Positions 1 through 8,113 of a stretch of DNA of 21,296 bases are shown here, in pieces. Positions within the stretch are counted from its first letter, which is position 1. Each line of letters starts with the position of its first letter. The notes under the pieces are model-generated. The model was not told where the DNA came from. It was given only the letters and a program-made list of their open reading frames with translations, and ran no database searches. This stretch comes from DTSX01 sp964633465. Lineage in GTDB: Bacteria; Pseudomonadota; Gammaproteobacteria; Steroidobacterales; UBA11654. The stretch spans positions 1 to 21,296 of the forward strand of contig CAZWGB010000023.1 in the NCBI GenBank assembly GCA_964633465.1, given 5' to 3'. The translations under genes were made by a program, and so were the position numbers.

Positions 1-85
1 TACTTACCTAATTTTAAACCATGAAAAAATCTTAAAAATAAAGTCAATAAAGTCACAGATTAATCTAGTTAGATCAAAACTATAG

Positions 86-1282
86 ATGCCTTCTGAAAAT
101 ACTATATATCTTGCAGCAATTATTTTTGTCTCTGCATTACTTGGATATTTATATTTTAAATTTATTGATAAAGATGACGAAGATTTAAAAATCAGTCCAG
201 AATACTTAACAGGCTTAAAATTTCTACTCAACGAACAAGCAGATAAGGCCATCAATCTTTTTTCTGAGATTGTTCAAGTTGACGAAGAAACCATTGAAAC
301 CCACTTAGCATTGGGAGTACTTTTTAGAAAACAAGGGAAAATTGATCAAGCAATAAAATTACATGAGAATATTATTTCTAAAAAAGAACTAAAAGAACAT
401 CATTATTTTCAAACACTTGAAGAATTAGCTGAGGATTATTACACAGCAGGTTTATATGATAAATCAGCAGAAATATTTGAAAAACTCATTGACATAAAAG
501 ACCATCAAAACTCTTCATTAAGTAAGTTAATCCGAATATATGAATATACATGTGAATGGGATAAGGCTTTATCAACAACTGAAAAACTTAATAAAATTGA
601 TCCATCAAATGATTATAAAAAAAATATACCTCAGTATTTATGCCAAATTTCTGAGAAATATATTTCTCAAAATAATCTTAAAAAAGCAGAACAATACACT
701 AATCAAGCAAAAGCCACTAAATCTAAATCTTCAAGAATAAATTTTTTATCAATTCAAATTGCTTTAAAAAAAGAAAATCCAGTTGAGGCAATCGAATTAT
801 ATAAAAAATTATGCGAGTTCAGTGATTTAGGACATCAGATTCTTTTACCTGATTTGATTATAATGGCAAAACAAAATGGTCAAATAGATCAAGTTAGTAA
901 AATGTTAAGAAGGGTTTGTAATAAAAAATCATCTATAAAGGAACATTTAGCACTTCTAGCAATAATGAACTTGGACATTGATGAAACAATTATCATGCAA
1001 TCACTCCATGAATATTTATCCAATGAACTTTATTTTTCTGAATTGCTGAGCTTTAATAATATGGAATCAATATCTGAATTAATCAGCAAAGAACTCATCG
1101 ATAAAATCAGGGTTAAATTGAATCAAAGATCTAAAAATAGGTTTAAATATTTATGTAAGAATTGTGGATACAAAACCATAAAACTTTCATGGCAGTGTCC
1201 AACTTGCAGAAGTTGGGAGTCATCTGATCCTATAAATTTCATTACAAACAATGAAACTATTCTTGAATATCATGAAAAATAA
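86..1282 (+). CDS. lapB: LapB (YciM), LPS assembly regulator
   Basis: Inner-membrane anchored TPR protein that in E. coli acts with FtsH to control LpxC turnover and so balances lipopolysaccharide against phospholipid synthesis. Seen here: an N-terminal membrane segment at about residues 7-27, then TPR-type helical repeats over roughly 36-330, then a C-terminal rubredoxin-like metal site with two CxxC pairs (C357/C360 and C371/C374) and the family ending CPTCRSW. At 398 residues it is close to the E. coli length (389), and the phrases FLLNEQADKAINLF and YTAGLYDKSAEIF align with the E. coli protein as I remember it. The ATG at 86 puts the hydrophobic anchor at the very N terminus, as expected. 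No strong Shine-Dalgarno is visible. In many gammaproteobacteria lapA lies just upstream; that region is outside the window. The last 11 bases overlap the next gene if that one starts at 1272. Confidence 0.93.
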   Translation: MPSENTIYLAAIIFVSALLGYLYFKFIDKDDEDLKISPEYLTGLKFLLNEQADKAINLFSEIVQVDEETIETHLALGVLFRKQGKIDQAIKLHENIISKKELKEHHYFQTLEELAEDYYTAGLYDKSAEIFEKLIDIKDHQNSSLSKLIRIYEYTCEWDKALSTTEKLNKIDPSNDYKKNIPQYLCQISEKYISQNNLKKAEQYTNQAKATKSKSSRINFLSIQIALKKENPVEAIELYKKLCEFSDLGHQILLPDLIIMAKQNGQIDQVSKMLRRVCNKKSSIKEHLALLAIMNLDIDETIIMQSLHEYLSNELYFSELLSFNNMESISELISKELIDKIRVKLNQRSKNRFKYLCKNCGYKTIKLSWQCPTCRSWESSDPINFITNNETILEYHEK

Positions 1283-1688
1283 CAAAATAACTGGAGTGAT
1301 TGCAGGCAACTTTGATGTAATTCATCCGGGTTACATTCATCTCTTTAATCAATGCAAAAAACATTGTGACAAACTGTTAATTTTCCTACATGAAGATCCT
1401 TCATTGGAAAGAGAATCTAAATTAAAACCCATCTTGACTGTTGAAGAAAGAATCCTAATCCTATCTTCTTTAAATCAAGTTGATGAAATTATCAGTTACA
1501 AAACTGAAGCAGAATTATTGATACATCTAAAGAATAATAAGATAGAAATTAGGTTTTTAGGCGATGATTATAAAAATAAAAATTTTACGGGTATGGAATT
1601 GAATATCCCAATTCATTTTCTAGATAGGTCTCACGGTTGGAGTACAACAAAATACAAACAACTCTTGGCTAAAAGTTTGACTGATTAG
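1272..1688 (+). CDS. Cytidylyltransferase-fold protein (GCT / HldE C-domain type)
   Basis: Single-domain nucleotidyltransferase of the family that includes glycerol-3-phosphate cytidylyltransferase and the C-terminal adenylyltransferase domain of HldE; these join a nucleotide to a phosphorylated sugar or polyol. Counted from the ATG at 1272 it has 138 residues, with the phosphate-binding motif GNFDVIHPGY at 12-21, the FLGDD segment in the middle and the STTK signature at 124-127. The family motif is HxGH, but here the second His is Tyr (H18-P-G-Y21). An in-frame ATG at 1251 would add seven residues; 1272 is preferred because the domain begins right after it and the overlap with lapB is then only 11 bases, typical of translational coupling. 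Its position after lapB suggests an envelope polysaccharide or LPS precursor role. Substrate cannot be told: the GDD and STTK features fit GCT as well as HldE. Confidence 0.75.
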   Translation: MKNNKITGVIAGNFDVIHPGYIHLFNQCKKHCDKLLIFLHEDPSLERESKLKPILTVEERILILSSLNQVDEIISYKTEAELLIHLKNNKIEIRFLGDDYKNKNFTGMELNIPIHFLDRSHGWSTTKYKQLLAKSLTD

Positions 1689-1700
1689 ATAGATCTTGTC

Positions 1701-1776
1701 TGGCTCCCCGGGCCGGACTCGAACCAGCGACCAATTGATTAACAGTCAACCGCTCTACCAACTGAGCTACCGGGGA
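1701..1776 (-). tRNA. tRNA-Asn (GTT)
   Basis: On the minus strand this folds as a complete 76-nt cloverleaf: acceptor TCCCCGG pairs with CCGGGGA, the discriminator is G and CCA is encoded. The anticodon loop is CTGTTAA on a TTGA/TCAA stem, giving anticodon GTT (plus-strand positions 1741-1743). The T-arm carries GGTTCGAGTCC. It is convergent with the gene ending at 1688. Confidence 0.96.
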
Positions 1777-1790
1777 GTAGACTAATTCGG

Positions 1791-1819
1791 AGTCTGCTTG
1801 AACATATTTAAATAGTCAA
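1791..1819 (-). promoter_or_regulatory. Candidate promoter of tRNA-Asn
   Basis: On the minus strand TTGACT (1814-1819, five of six to the -35 consensus) is followed after 17 bases by CAGACT (1791-1796, only three of six to the -10), which lies 14 bases before the tRNA 5' end. Spacing is right but the -10 is poor, so this is tentative. Confidence 0.3.
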
Positions 1820-1829
1820 GAAGAAGAAA

Positions 1830-3035
1830 TTAATTCAAAACACCCTCAATTCTATTTACTGCCTCTTTGAGTAATTTCATATTTGTAGCAAAAGAAAGAC
1901 GTATGTGTCCTTTTGCACCAAATGCACTACCAGGAACGACTGCAACATTAGCTTTCTCAATTAAATAATCTGACAATTCTATGTCATCAGACATTTTTAA
2001 GCCTTCAATCACACCAGTAACTTCTGGAAACATATAAAATGCACCTGTCGCTGCAACCGTTTTGAAGCCTTGAATACTATTCAAAGCATTAAAGATAAAC
2101 GTATGTCTTTTTTCATATTCTTTAGCCATATCATAAACAGGCTGATGAGAACCATTGAGTGCAACAACAGCAGCTGCTTGTGAAACAGATGATGCGTTGG
2201 ATGTACTTTGACCCTGTATTTTCTTCATCGCAGCAATAATCTTTTCAGGTCCTCCGCAATAACCAATTCTCCAACCAGTCATTGCATATGCTTTAGATAC
2301 GCCATTAATTGTGATTGTTCTATCAAACATATCGGGACAAGCTTCTGCAAAGCTGCAAAACTTGTCATTTCCCCAATAAATATGTTCATACATATCGTCA
2401 GTGGCTATAAAAACATCAGGATAATTTTCCAGCACTTCACCAATAATTTGGTATTGATCTTTTGTGTAGGTAACCCCAGTAGGATTCGATGGTGAATTCA
2501 ACATGATTAAGCGGGTGTTTTTTGTTAAAACAGCATCAAGGTCCTCTGCTTTGAATTGAAATTTATTTTTAAAAGATGTTTTTAAGATAACAGGAGAACC
2601 ATTTGCCAGTAACACCATATCAGGATAAGAAACCCAATAAGGACTAATGATGACTGCTTCTTTACCATCTTCCAAAACAGCCTGAAATAAATTGAAACAA
2701 GTTTGTTTTGCTCCAGATGAAACAAGTATGTTCTCTTTCTGATAGGAAAGATTGTTATCCCGTGAAAATTTATCAATGATTGCCTCTTTCAATTCTGGTG
2801 TTCCGTCGACTGGGGTGTATTTGGTTTGTCCCTGATCAATCGCTTGAATAGCTGCATCTTTTATATGATCCGGTGTATCAAAATCAGGCTCTCCAGCACT
2901 TAGGCTGATGATGTCGATTCCTTGTGCCTTAAGTGCCATTGCTTTTGCAGAAATTGTCAAAGTAGCAGAGGGCTGAACACGTTCTACACGTTCAGTAAGA
3001 ATGGAGTTTGATGTTTTGTTTTGTTTTAGCATCAT
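1830..3035 (-). CDS. aatA: Class I PLP aminotransferase, aspartate aminotransferase (type Ib)
   Basis: Cytosolic pyridoxal-phosphate enzyme that most likely exchanges the amino group between aspartate/oxaloacetate and glutamate/2-oxoglutarate. Visible landmarks in the 401-residue protein: SLSAGEPDF near 45-52, SSGAKQ at 106-111, the cofactor-binding NSPSNPTG at 180-187 (N184), TDDMYEH with D213 and Y216, the Schiff-base lysine K248 in GVSKAYAMTGWR, and the carboxylate-binding arginine R379 in GHIRLSFA. Length and motif set match the thermophile-like type Ib branch, not the E. coli AspC branch. Two ATGs in a row (3035 and 3032) make the exact start uncertain by one codon. It is divergent from uvrB with only 32 bases between starts. 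Members of this family may also use prephenate or other keto acids, which the sequence alone cannot exclude. Confidence 0.88.
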   Translation of the reverse strand: MMLKQNKTSNSILTERVERVQPSATLTISAKAMALKAQGIDIISLSAGEPDFDTPDHIKDAAIQAIDQGQTKYTPVDGTPELKEAIIDKFSRDNNLSYQKENILVSSGAKQTCFNLFQAVLEDGKEAVIISPYWVSYPDMVLLANGSPVILKTSFKNKFQFKAEDLDAVLTKNTRLIMLNSPSNPTGVTYTKDQYQIIGEVLENYPDVFIATDDMYEHIYWGNDKFCSFAEACPDMFDRTITINGVSKAYAMTGWRIGYCGGPEKIIAAMKKIQGQSTSNASSVSQAAAVVALNGSHQPVYDMAKEYEKRHTFIFNALNSIQGFKTVAATGAFYMFPEVTGVIEGLKMSDDIELSDYLIEKANVAVVPGSAFGAKGHIRLSFATNMKLLKEAVNRIEGVLN

Positions 3036-3053
3036 AATAGTTAAATAGAGGGC

Positions 3054-3059
3054 TATAAT
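3054..3059 (+). promoter_or_regulatory. Candidate -10 box close to the uvrB start
   Basis: A perfect TATAAT ends 8 bases before the uvrB ATG. No recognisable -35 is found 16-18 bases upstream. If used, transcription would begin within a few bases of the start codon, giving a leaderless or nearly leaderless message. No LexA-type CTG-N10-CAG operator is seen in the gap. The AT-rich background makes chance occurrence likely. Confidence 0.3.
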
Positions 3060-3067
3060 ATCAAATT

Positions 3068-5104
3068 ATGTCTGAAGAATACTTCAAATTAACTTGCGAC
3101 TACAAACCCAAAGGCGACCAAACTAATGCTATCAGTGAATTACAGGAGGGCTTAAATTTTGGTCTTGCTAAACAAACTCTTTTAGGGGTTACGGGTTCAG
3201 GTAAGACATTTACAATTGCGAACATTATTAATGATCAACAAAGACCAACGTTAATATTGGCACCCAATAAAACCTTAGCGGCACAGCTATATGGTGAAAT
3301 GAGAGAATACTTCCCAAAAAACAAGGTTGAGTATTTTGTTTCATATTATGATTACTACCAGCCTGAAGCTTATGTGCCTGCTACCGATATGTACATAGAA
3401 AAAGACGCTTCTGTTAATGCCCATGTTGAGCAAATGAGGCTCTCCGCCACCAAGTCGTTGATTGAACGTAATGACACAATAATCGTTGCAACAGTTTCTG
3501 CAATCTATGGTCTTGGAGATCCTGAGTTATATTTTAATATGGTATTGCACTTATCACTCAATGATCGGATCGATCAAAGATTGATTCTAAGAAAACTTGC
3601 TGAACTTCAATACCAAAGAAACACCATTGATTTCAGACAAGGAACATTTCGTGTCTTAGGAGATGTGATTGATATATTTCCAGCTGATTCTGAAAAATAT
3701 GCAGTGCGAATTGAACTCTATGGTGACCTAATTGAGGGTCTTTCATATTTTGATCCATTGACAGGCGAGATCAACAGACAAGTAAGACAACTTACGATTT
3801 TCCCTAAAACACACTATGTAACACCCAAACATGTTCTGTTAAGTGCTGTTGACAAAATAAAAAATGAATTGAAGAGCCGTTTAAAAGAACTCAATAAGAT
3901 GAACAAACTTGTGGAGGCTCAGAGACTTGAACAAAGAACTTTGTATGATTTAGAAATGATCAGAGAATTGGGTTTTTGTTCGGGTATAGAAAACTACAGT
4001 CGATACCTTTCAGGAAGAAAGGCAGGAGAGCCGCCGCCATGTCTAATGGACTACTTACCAAGCAATGCCCTGGTTGTTATTGATGAGAGTCATGTGACTA
4101 TTCCACAATTGAACGGAATGTATAAAGGTGATCATTCAAGAAAAACAACGCTTGTTGAGTATGGTTTTAGGTTACCTTCAGCACTGGATAATCGTCCTTT
4201 GATGTTCGAAGAATTTGAAACAATCACTCCCCAGATCATTTATTTGTCTGCCACTCCAAGGGATTATGAAATACAGAATTCAGATGCAGTGGTTGAACAA
4301 TTGGTGCGACCCACCGGTTTGGTAGATCCAGTAATAGAAGTAAGGCCTGTTAACAATCAGGTAGACGATCTTCTTTCTGAAATTAGGATCAGGACTGAAA
4401 GAGGCGAAAGAGTTTTAGTTACAACACTCACCAAAAGAATGTCAGAGGATTTAGCAGATTACTACAATGATCTGGATATTAAGGTCCGATACCTTCATTC
4501 TGGTATAGAAACGGTGGAACGAACTGAAATACTGAGAGATCTGAGGTTGGGAGTATTTGATGTCTTAGTTGGTATCAACCTACTCAGAGAGGGATTAGAC
4601 CTTCCTGAAGTTTCACTTGTGGCAATTCTTGATGCAGACAAGGAGGGTTTTTTAAGATCTGAGGGATCTCTGATCCAGACTATGGGCAGGGCAGCAAGAA
4701 ATATCAATGGCAAGGCAATCATGTATGCAGACAAGATCACCGGTTCTATGCAGCGTGCGATTAAAGAAACCAATAGAAGGAGGAAAAAGCAAATCAAATT
4801 CAACACTGATCACAACATAAAGCCAAAAACGATTATTAAGAACATTCAAGACATTATGGAAGGAGCAAGATCAAAAACCACAAAGAGGCTGCTTAAAATT
4901 CCTAAATCAATACAAAAAACCTTTGATCCAAATCACCCAGAAAAATTGAGCAAAACAATTGAAGAACTTGAAATAAGGATGTTTGAAGCGGCAAAAAATC
5001 TCGAGTTTGAAGAGGCTGCCAAATTACGAGATGAGGTCAAACTGATCAAAGAATTTAACTTTGGCATTAGCTACGTTGATGCTGAACATCGCACCGTAAA
5101 CTAA
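3068..5104 (+). CDS. uvrB: UvrB, excinuclease ABC subunit B
   Basis: Damage-verifying helicase-like subunit of nucleotide excision repair; it is loaded by UvrA, probes the strand with its beta-hairpin, then recruits UvrC. The 678-residue protein shows the Walker A motif GVTGSGKT ending at 47 (K46), the tyrosine-rich beta-hairpin start [17 protein letters not shown] from 93, the Walker B motif VVIDESH at 336-342, IYLSATP at 391-397, and motif VI near QTMGRAARN. The C-terminal UVR coiled-coil, which contacts UvrC, is present at about 627-662 ([20 protein letters not shown]). Length matches the family (E. coli 673). The usual Shine-Dalgarno spacing is absent: the closest purine run, AGAGGG, ends about 15 bases before ATG. 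No SOS box is visible upstream, so LexA control as in E. coli is not evident. Confidence 0.97.
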   Translation: MSEEYFKLTCDYKPKGDQTNAISELQEGLNFGLAKQTLLGVTGSGKTFTIANIINDQQRPTLILAPNKTLAAQLYGEMREYFPKNKVEYFVSYYDYYQPEAYVPATDMYIEKDASVNAHVEQMRLSATKSLIERNDTIIVATVSAIYGLGDPELYFNMVLHLSLNDRIDQRLILRKLAELQYQRNTIDFRQGTFRVLGDVIDIFPADSEKYAVRIELYGDLIEGLSYFDPLTGEINRQVRQLTIFPKTHYVTPKHVLLSAVDKIKNELKSRLKELNKMNKLVEAQRLEQRTLYDLEMIRELGFCSGIENYSRYLSGRKAGEPPPCLMDYLPSNALVVIDESHVTIPQLNGMYKGDHSRKTTLVEYGFRLPSALDNRPLMFEEFETITPQIIYLSATPRDYEIQNSDAVVEQLVRPTGLVDPVIEVRPVNNQVDDLLSEIRIRTERGERVLVTTLTKRMSEDLADYYNDLDIKVRYLHSGIETVERTEILRDLRLGVFDVLVGINLLREGLDLPEVSLVAILDADKEGFLRSEGSLIQTMGRAARNINGKAIMYADKITGSMQRAIKETNRRRKKQIKFNTDHNIKPKTIIKNIQDIMEGARSKTTKRLLKIPKSIQKTFDPNHPEKLSKTIEELEIRMFEAAKNLEFEEAAKLRDEVKLIKEFNFGISYVDAEHRTVN

Positions 5105-5171
5105 TCAGAGATCCATTGGTTTTTCATTTTAAATTTATATATGATTCACTATTGATTGAATGAGGATAGAA

Positions 5172-5474
5172 ATGAAAACAAACACAATTAAATGTATTGC
5201 TGTTGCACTGTTTATAGTTCTTATATCACCTGCAGTTAATGCCGACGGTCATTTATCATCTGAACTTATAGGTAATTATGACTATGGGGAGAAAATTGCT
5301 AACAAAGCATACGGAAGAGGTTGCCTTGGTTGTCATGCAATAACCAAGTTTCAAGGATCTAATTCAGCAGAGATAATGGAACGTCTTTTGGAATCTTGGC
5401 ACATATCAAGCTTCACTGATGAAGACCTTAGAGATCTTTCTGTTTATCTTTCTATCAAGGCCCATCAAGAATAA
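5172..5474 (+). CDS. Small exported mono-heme c-type cytochrome-like protein
   Basis: A 100-residue protein with a Sec signal peptide (hydrophobic core about residues 8-22, likely cleaved near AVNA) and a single heme c attachment motif C51-L-G-C54-H55. The segment YGEKIANKAYGRGCLGCH and the later DEDLRDLSVYLS helix resemble class I cytochromes c, so a periplasmic electron-carrier role is plausible. The usual distal Met before the last helix is missing: the corresponding stretch reads SWHISSFTDEDL, with H77 near that place, and the only other Met in the mature part is M69. The ATG at 5172 is chosen over the one at 5160 because GAGG sits 6 bases before it and the signal peptide then begins with MKTNTIK. 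It lies 67 bases after uvrB and directly before tRNA-Val. Partner enzyme is unknown. Confidence 0.78.
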   Translation: MKTNTIKCIAVALFIVLISPAVNADGHLSSELIGNYDYGEKIANKAYGRGCLGCHAITKFQGSNSAEIMERLLESWHISSFTDEDLRDLSVYLSIKAHQE

Positions 5475-5482
5475 CTTAATGG

Positions 5483-5559
5483 AGGCGCGTAGCTCAGCTG
5501 GTTAGAGTGCTTGCTTGACATGCAAGAGGTCGGCGGTTCAAGTCCGCCCGTGCCTACCA
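5483..5559 (+). tRNA. tRNA-Val (GAC)
   Basis: A 77-nt cloverleaf: acceptor AGGCGCG pairs with CGTGCCT (one G-T), the T-arm GGCGG/CCGCC is perfect, and CCA is encoded. The anticodon loop TTGACAT on a TTGC/GCAA stem gives anticodon GAC (5517-5519). It starts 8 bases after the cytochrome stop codon, so it may be cotranscribed with that gene. Confidence 0.96.
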
Positions 5560-5583
5560 TGTAACTTTAGATAATTAATAAAT

Positions 5584-5611
5584 CTGACTTTTAGTTCATT
5601 TATGCTAGAAT
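5584..5611 (+). promoter_or_regulatory. Candidate promoter of the TonB receptor gene
   Basis: CTGACT (5584-5589) and TAGAAT (5606-5611) are spaced by 16 bases and match the sigma-70 consensus at four and five of six positions. They lie between tRNA-Val and the receptor start, leaving a leader of roughly 35 bases. Plausible, but only by inspection. Confidence 0.35.
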
Positions 5612-5654
5612 TCTGTCAGTTACTCAAAATATTAACTTAATTAGGTTACAAATT

Positions 5655-8063
5655 ATGGGAAAGTTTCAAAATCAACTCATTTTCTGTATGTCTTTGATGC
5701 TTTTTATGCCTCTCAGTTATGCACAAGATGAAATAGAAGAACTCGTCGTTACAGCCAACAAAAGGGTTGAAAGCGTACAAGATATAGCCATGAATGTCTC
5801 GGTTCTGACTGAAGACGTCATGACTGAAAGAGGGATATACAGACCCGAAGACTATCTCCGCTCTCTCGCTGGTGTATCAACACCCGGTGGGGATGTCTAC
5901 TACACCATCAGAGGATTGAATACGGGCACAGCCCAGGTTACCTCAGGCACAACCAATACTTTCTTGGATGAAATTGGTGGGTCATTAACCAATCTTTATG
6001 ATGTTTCTCGTATTGAAGTCTTAAGAGGTCCTCAAGGGACTTTATACGGCTCCAATGCAGTCGGTGGAACCATCCGATACATCCTGAACAAACCGAATTT
6101 TGATGGCATTGAAGGGAATGTTTCAATTGAGATTTCTGATAAAGAATTGGCAGAATCCAATGGCTATGCTTACAACGGAATGATCAATGTTCCATTATCT
6201 GACAACCTAGCTATGAGAGCTGTGTTTACTTCAGCTTCTGATCCTGGAATCTATCAAAATGTTGCAACCGGAAGAAAAGATGTCGGCACCCAGGATGATG
6301 ATGAAATGAGAATTATGCTCAGATACGAAAACGGGCCCATGACCATTAATGCAATGTACTTAAAAAAGGAAAAATATGACTTTGGTCAAAAAGAAAAAGG
6401 CAATGCGGATAAACCTGGGACCTCTGATATCGTAGATCCAAACTGTGCCTACGACGCCTCTTGGTACTATGGTGACACCTGTACTAGAGTCTACGCGACT
6501 GCTGGTGGTGATTTGAGTGGCTATGACGAGAATTTGGCTTTCTATTCTTTTCAAGATGAAATTTATTGGGTAGATAGAGAAGTTATGACCGTTGACCTAA
6601 CCTATAATTTTGACAAGATGAGTGCTACCTTAATATATGCAGACTACGACAATAAAGATCGCTACATCACAGATTGGTCAAGAATTGATACCGATGACCT
6701 TTTCAAAGATCCTCTATATTATTTTAGTGACGATGGTTCTGACAGTATTGAATTTAGGCTGAGTTCAACTACAGATGGTCCACTCTCATGGACCATTGGT
6801 TACTACAAAACTGAATATGATTCGACACCAAATCAAGTCACCGAATGGGAGATCACTGATGCAGGAGGTCTAGATTATTTGAGCTATATGTGGTTTTCAT
6901 CCCACACCGATTGCACCGGATCCCAAGTTGTTATGTCTCCACTAGGTGATGGCAGCTGTTATAACTCAGGGCTGTACAAATCTCCCTATGGAGATACAAC
7001 CTACGACCCATTTCCAGCTGGTGGTGCCGTCAGTGGTGGTCTGGTCTATGGAAGCTATAGCTACTACAGTTATTCAGAAGAAAAAGCAGTTTTTGGCCAA
7101 ATAGGTTACTCATTTGGTGACTTTACCGTCACGGTGGGTTTAAGGGACTATGAAATATCAGACGGTTATAAGAGTTCTGAATACGGTATATTCTATGAAA
7201 GTCCAGATAATACTGGTTGCGGTGGCGACGAACCCGTTGGTGTTACTTGTAGTGAAGAAGGCGGCTCAGAGTCTGACAACAGACCTAAAGTCACTCTCAC
7301 GTATGAGGTCAATGATGATTTGACATTGTTTGCCGTTTCTTCTGCCGGTTACAGAACTGGAGGTAACAATGCTGCGCTGCCATTTTTTTGTTCATCTGAT
7401 CCTGAAGCAGCTGGCTTTAAACGAAGATACGTTTCAGACAAAGCTGACAATACAGAAATTGGAGTTAAAGCACGTGGTGGAAACTACAGACTCAATGCAA
7501 CGTATTTCTGGGTTGACTGGACAGGCATACAAGTCACAATTCGACCTGCATGCGGTTGGAGCTTTACCTACAACGGTGGTGAGGCTGAAACAGAAGGAAT
7601 TGAGTTGGACTTCTCTTATGATTTGACTGAGAACTTAGCGCTCGATTTTTCAGGATCTTGGATTTCTGCAGAAATAACAAAAGACATTGAATCAATGGGT
7701 GCTTCTGCTGGAGCCAGATTACCTAATATCGCTGAAGAACAATGGAGTCTTGGACTTTCATATACTTTTGAAATGTTCTCAAGACCTACGTTTGCTAGAG
7801 TTGATATGAACTACTATGGTGATAGTTATGCAACATTTGCAGAATCTTCTGAAGATATGTCACCAGATTACACTCAAATGAACTTGAATCTTGGAATGGC
7901 TATAACCGATGAATCTAGAATTCAATTGTCAATAAGCAATTTGACAGATGAAAGAACTGAGGCATTTCGTTTCTCAGCTGAAAGTCCTGGTTATAGAGCA
8001 AGAAACTACTTGCAATGGATTCCACCGAGATCTGTCGCTATTTCATACAGTCAAGACTTCTAA
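5655..8063 (+). CDS. TonB-dependent outer-membrane receptor
   Basis: Outer-membrane 22-stranded barrel transporter powered by TonB-ExbBD. The 802-residue protein has a signal peptide (about 1-23, ending PLSYAQ), a TonB-box-like segment EIEELVVTANKR just after it, and a plug domain at about 35-170 with the signatures YTIRGLN, SRIEVLRGPQGTLYGSNAVGG and GTIRYILNKP. The rest is beta-barrel with alternating aromatic and polar residues and large loops; the protein ends in the outer-membrane sorting residue Phe (SQDF). Several Cys pairs (for example in the stretches around residues 255-275 and 415-440) are likely loop disulfides. It resembles the receptors expanded in oligotrophic marine gammaproteobacteria, but ligand cannot be assigned. 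It is a single gene, with its own candidate promoter and a strong terminator after it. The neighbouring minus-strand run encodes exported hydrolases, which may or may not be functionally linked. Confidence 0.92.
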   Translation: MGKFQNQLIFCMSLMLFMPLSYAQDEIEELVVTANKRVESVQDIAMNVSVLTEDVMTERGIYRPEDYLRSLAGVSTPGGDVYYTIRGLNTGTAQVTSGTTNTFLDEIGGSLTNLYDVSRIEVLRGPQGTLYGSNAVGGTIRYILNKPNFDGIEGNVSIEISDKELAESNGYAYNGMINVPLSDNLAMRAVFTSASDPGIYQNVATGRKDVGTQDDDEMRIMLRYENGPMTINAMYLKKEKYDFGQKEKGNADKPGTSDIVDPNCAYDASWYYGDTCTRVYATAGGDLSGYDENLAFYSFQDEIYWVDREVMTVDLTYNFDKMSATLIYADYDNKDRYITDWSRIDTDDLFKDPLYYFSDDGSDSIEFRLSSTTDGPLSWTIGYYKTEYDSTPNQVTEWEITDAGGLDYLSYMWFSSHTDCTGSQVVMSPLGDGSCYNSGLYKSPYGDTTYDPFPAGGAVSGGLVYGSYSYYSYSEEKAVFGQIGYSFGDFTVTVGLRDYEISDGYKSSEYGIFYESPDNTGCGGDEPVGVTCSEEGGSESDNRPKVTLTYEVNDDLTLFAVSSAGYRTGGNNAALPFFCSSDPEAAGFKRRYVSDKADNTEIGVKARGGNYRLNATYFWVDWTGIQVTIRPACGWSFTYNGGEAETEGIELDFSYDLTENLALDFSGSWISAEITKDIESMGASAGARLPNIAEEQWSLGLSYTFEMFSRPTFARVDMNYYGDSYATFAESSEDMSPDYTQMNLNLGMAITDESRIQLSISNLTDERTEAFRFSAESPGYRARNYLQWIPPRSVAISYSQDF

Positions 8064-8084
8064 TTGATTTAGATGTAGATATAG

Positions 8085-8113
8085 AAAAGCCCGGTTTATC
8101 CGGGCTTTTTTTT
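8085..8113. terminator. Rho-independent terminator between convergent genes
   Basis: Perfect 10-bp stem AAAAGCCCGG / CCGGGCTTTT with a 5-base TTTAT loop, followed by T residues to 8113 on the plus strand. It ends the TonB receptor transcript. On the minus strand the same hairpin is followed by TTTTCTAT, so it may also stop the convergent run; its T tract overlaps that run's last stop codon. Confidence 0.9.

Noticed and set aside
4..255. Minus-strand 83-residue open frame over the lapB start
   Set aside because: It lies across the lapB N terminus, shows no recognisable motif, and the plus-strand LapB match is strong.
1251..1274. ATG at 1251 as start of the cytidylyltransferase-like gene
   Set aside because: It adds seven residues before the conserved domain and lengthens the overlap with lapB; the ATG at 1272 is closer to the family start.
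1779..1795. AGACT / AGTCT inverted repeat upstream of tRNA-Asn as a terminator
   Set aside because: Only five pairs, no T tract on either strand, and it lies on the promoter side of the tRNA gene.
1701..5559. tRNA genes as integration sites for a mobile element
   Set aside because: No integrase, no second copy of the tRNA 3' ends and no phage-like genes next to either tRNA; the neighbours are housekeeping genes.
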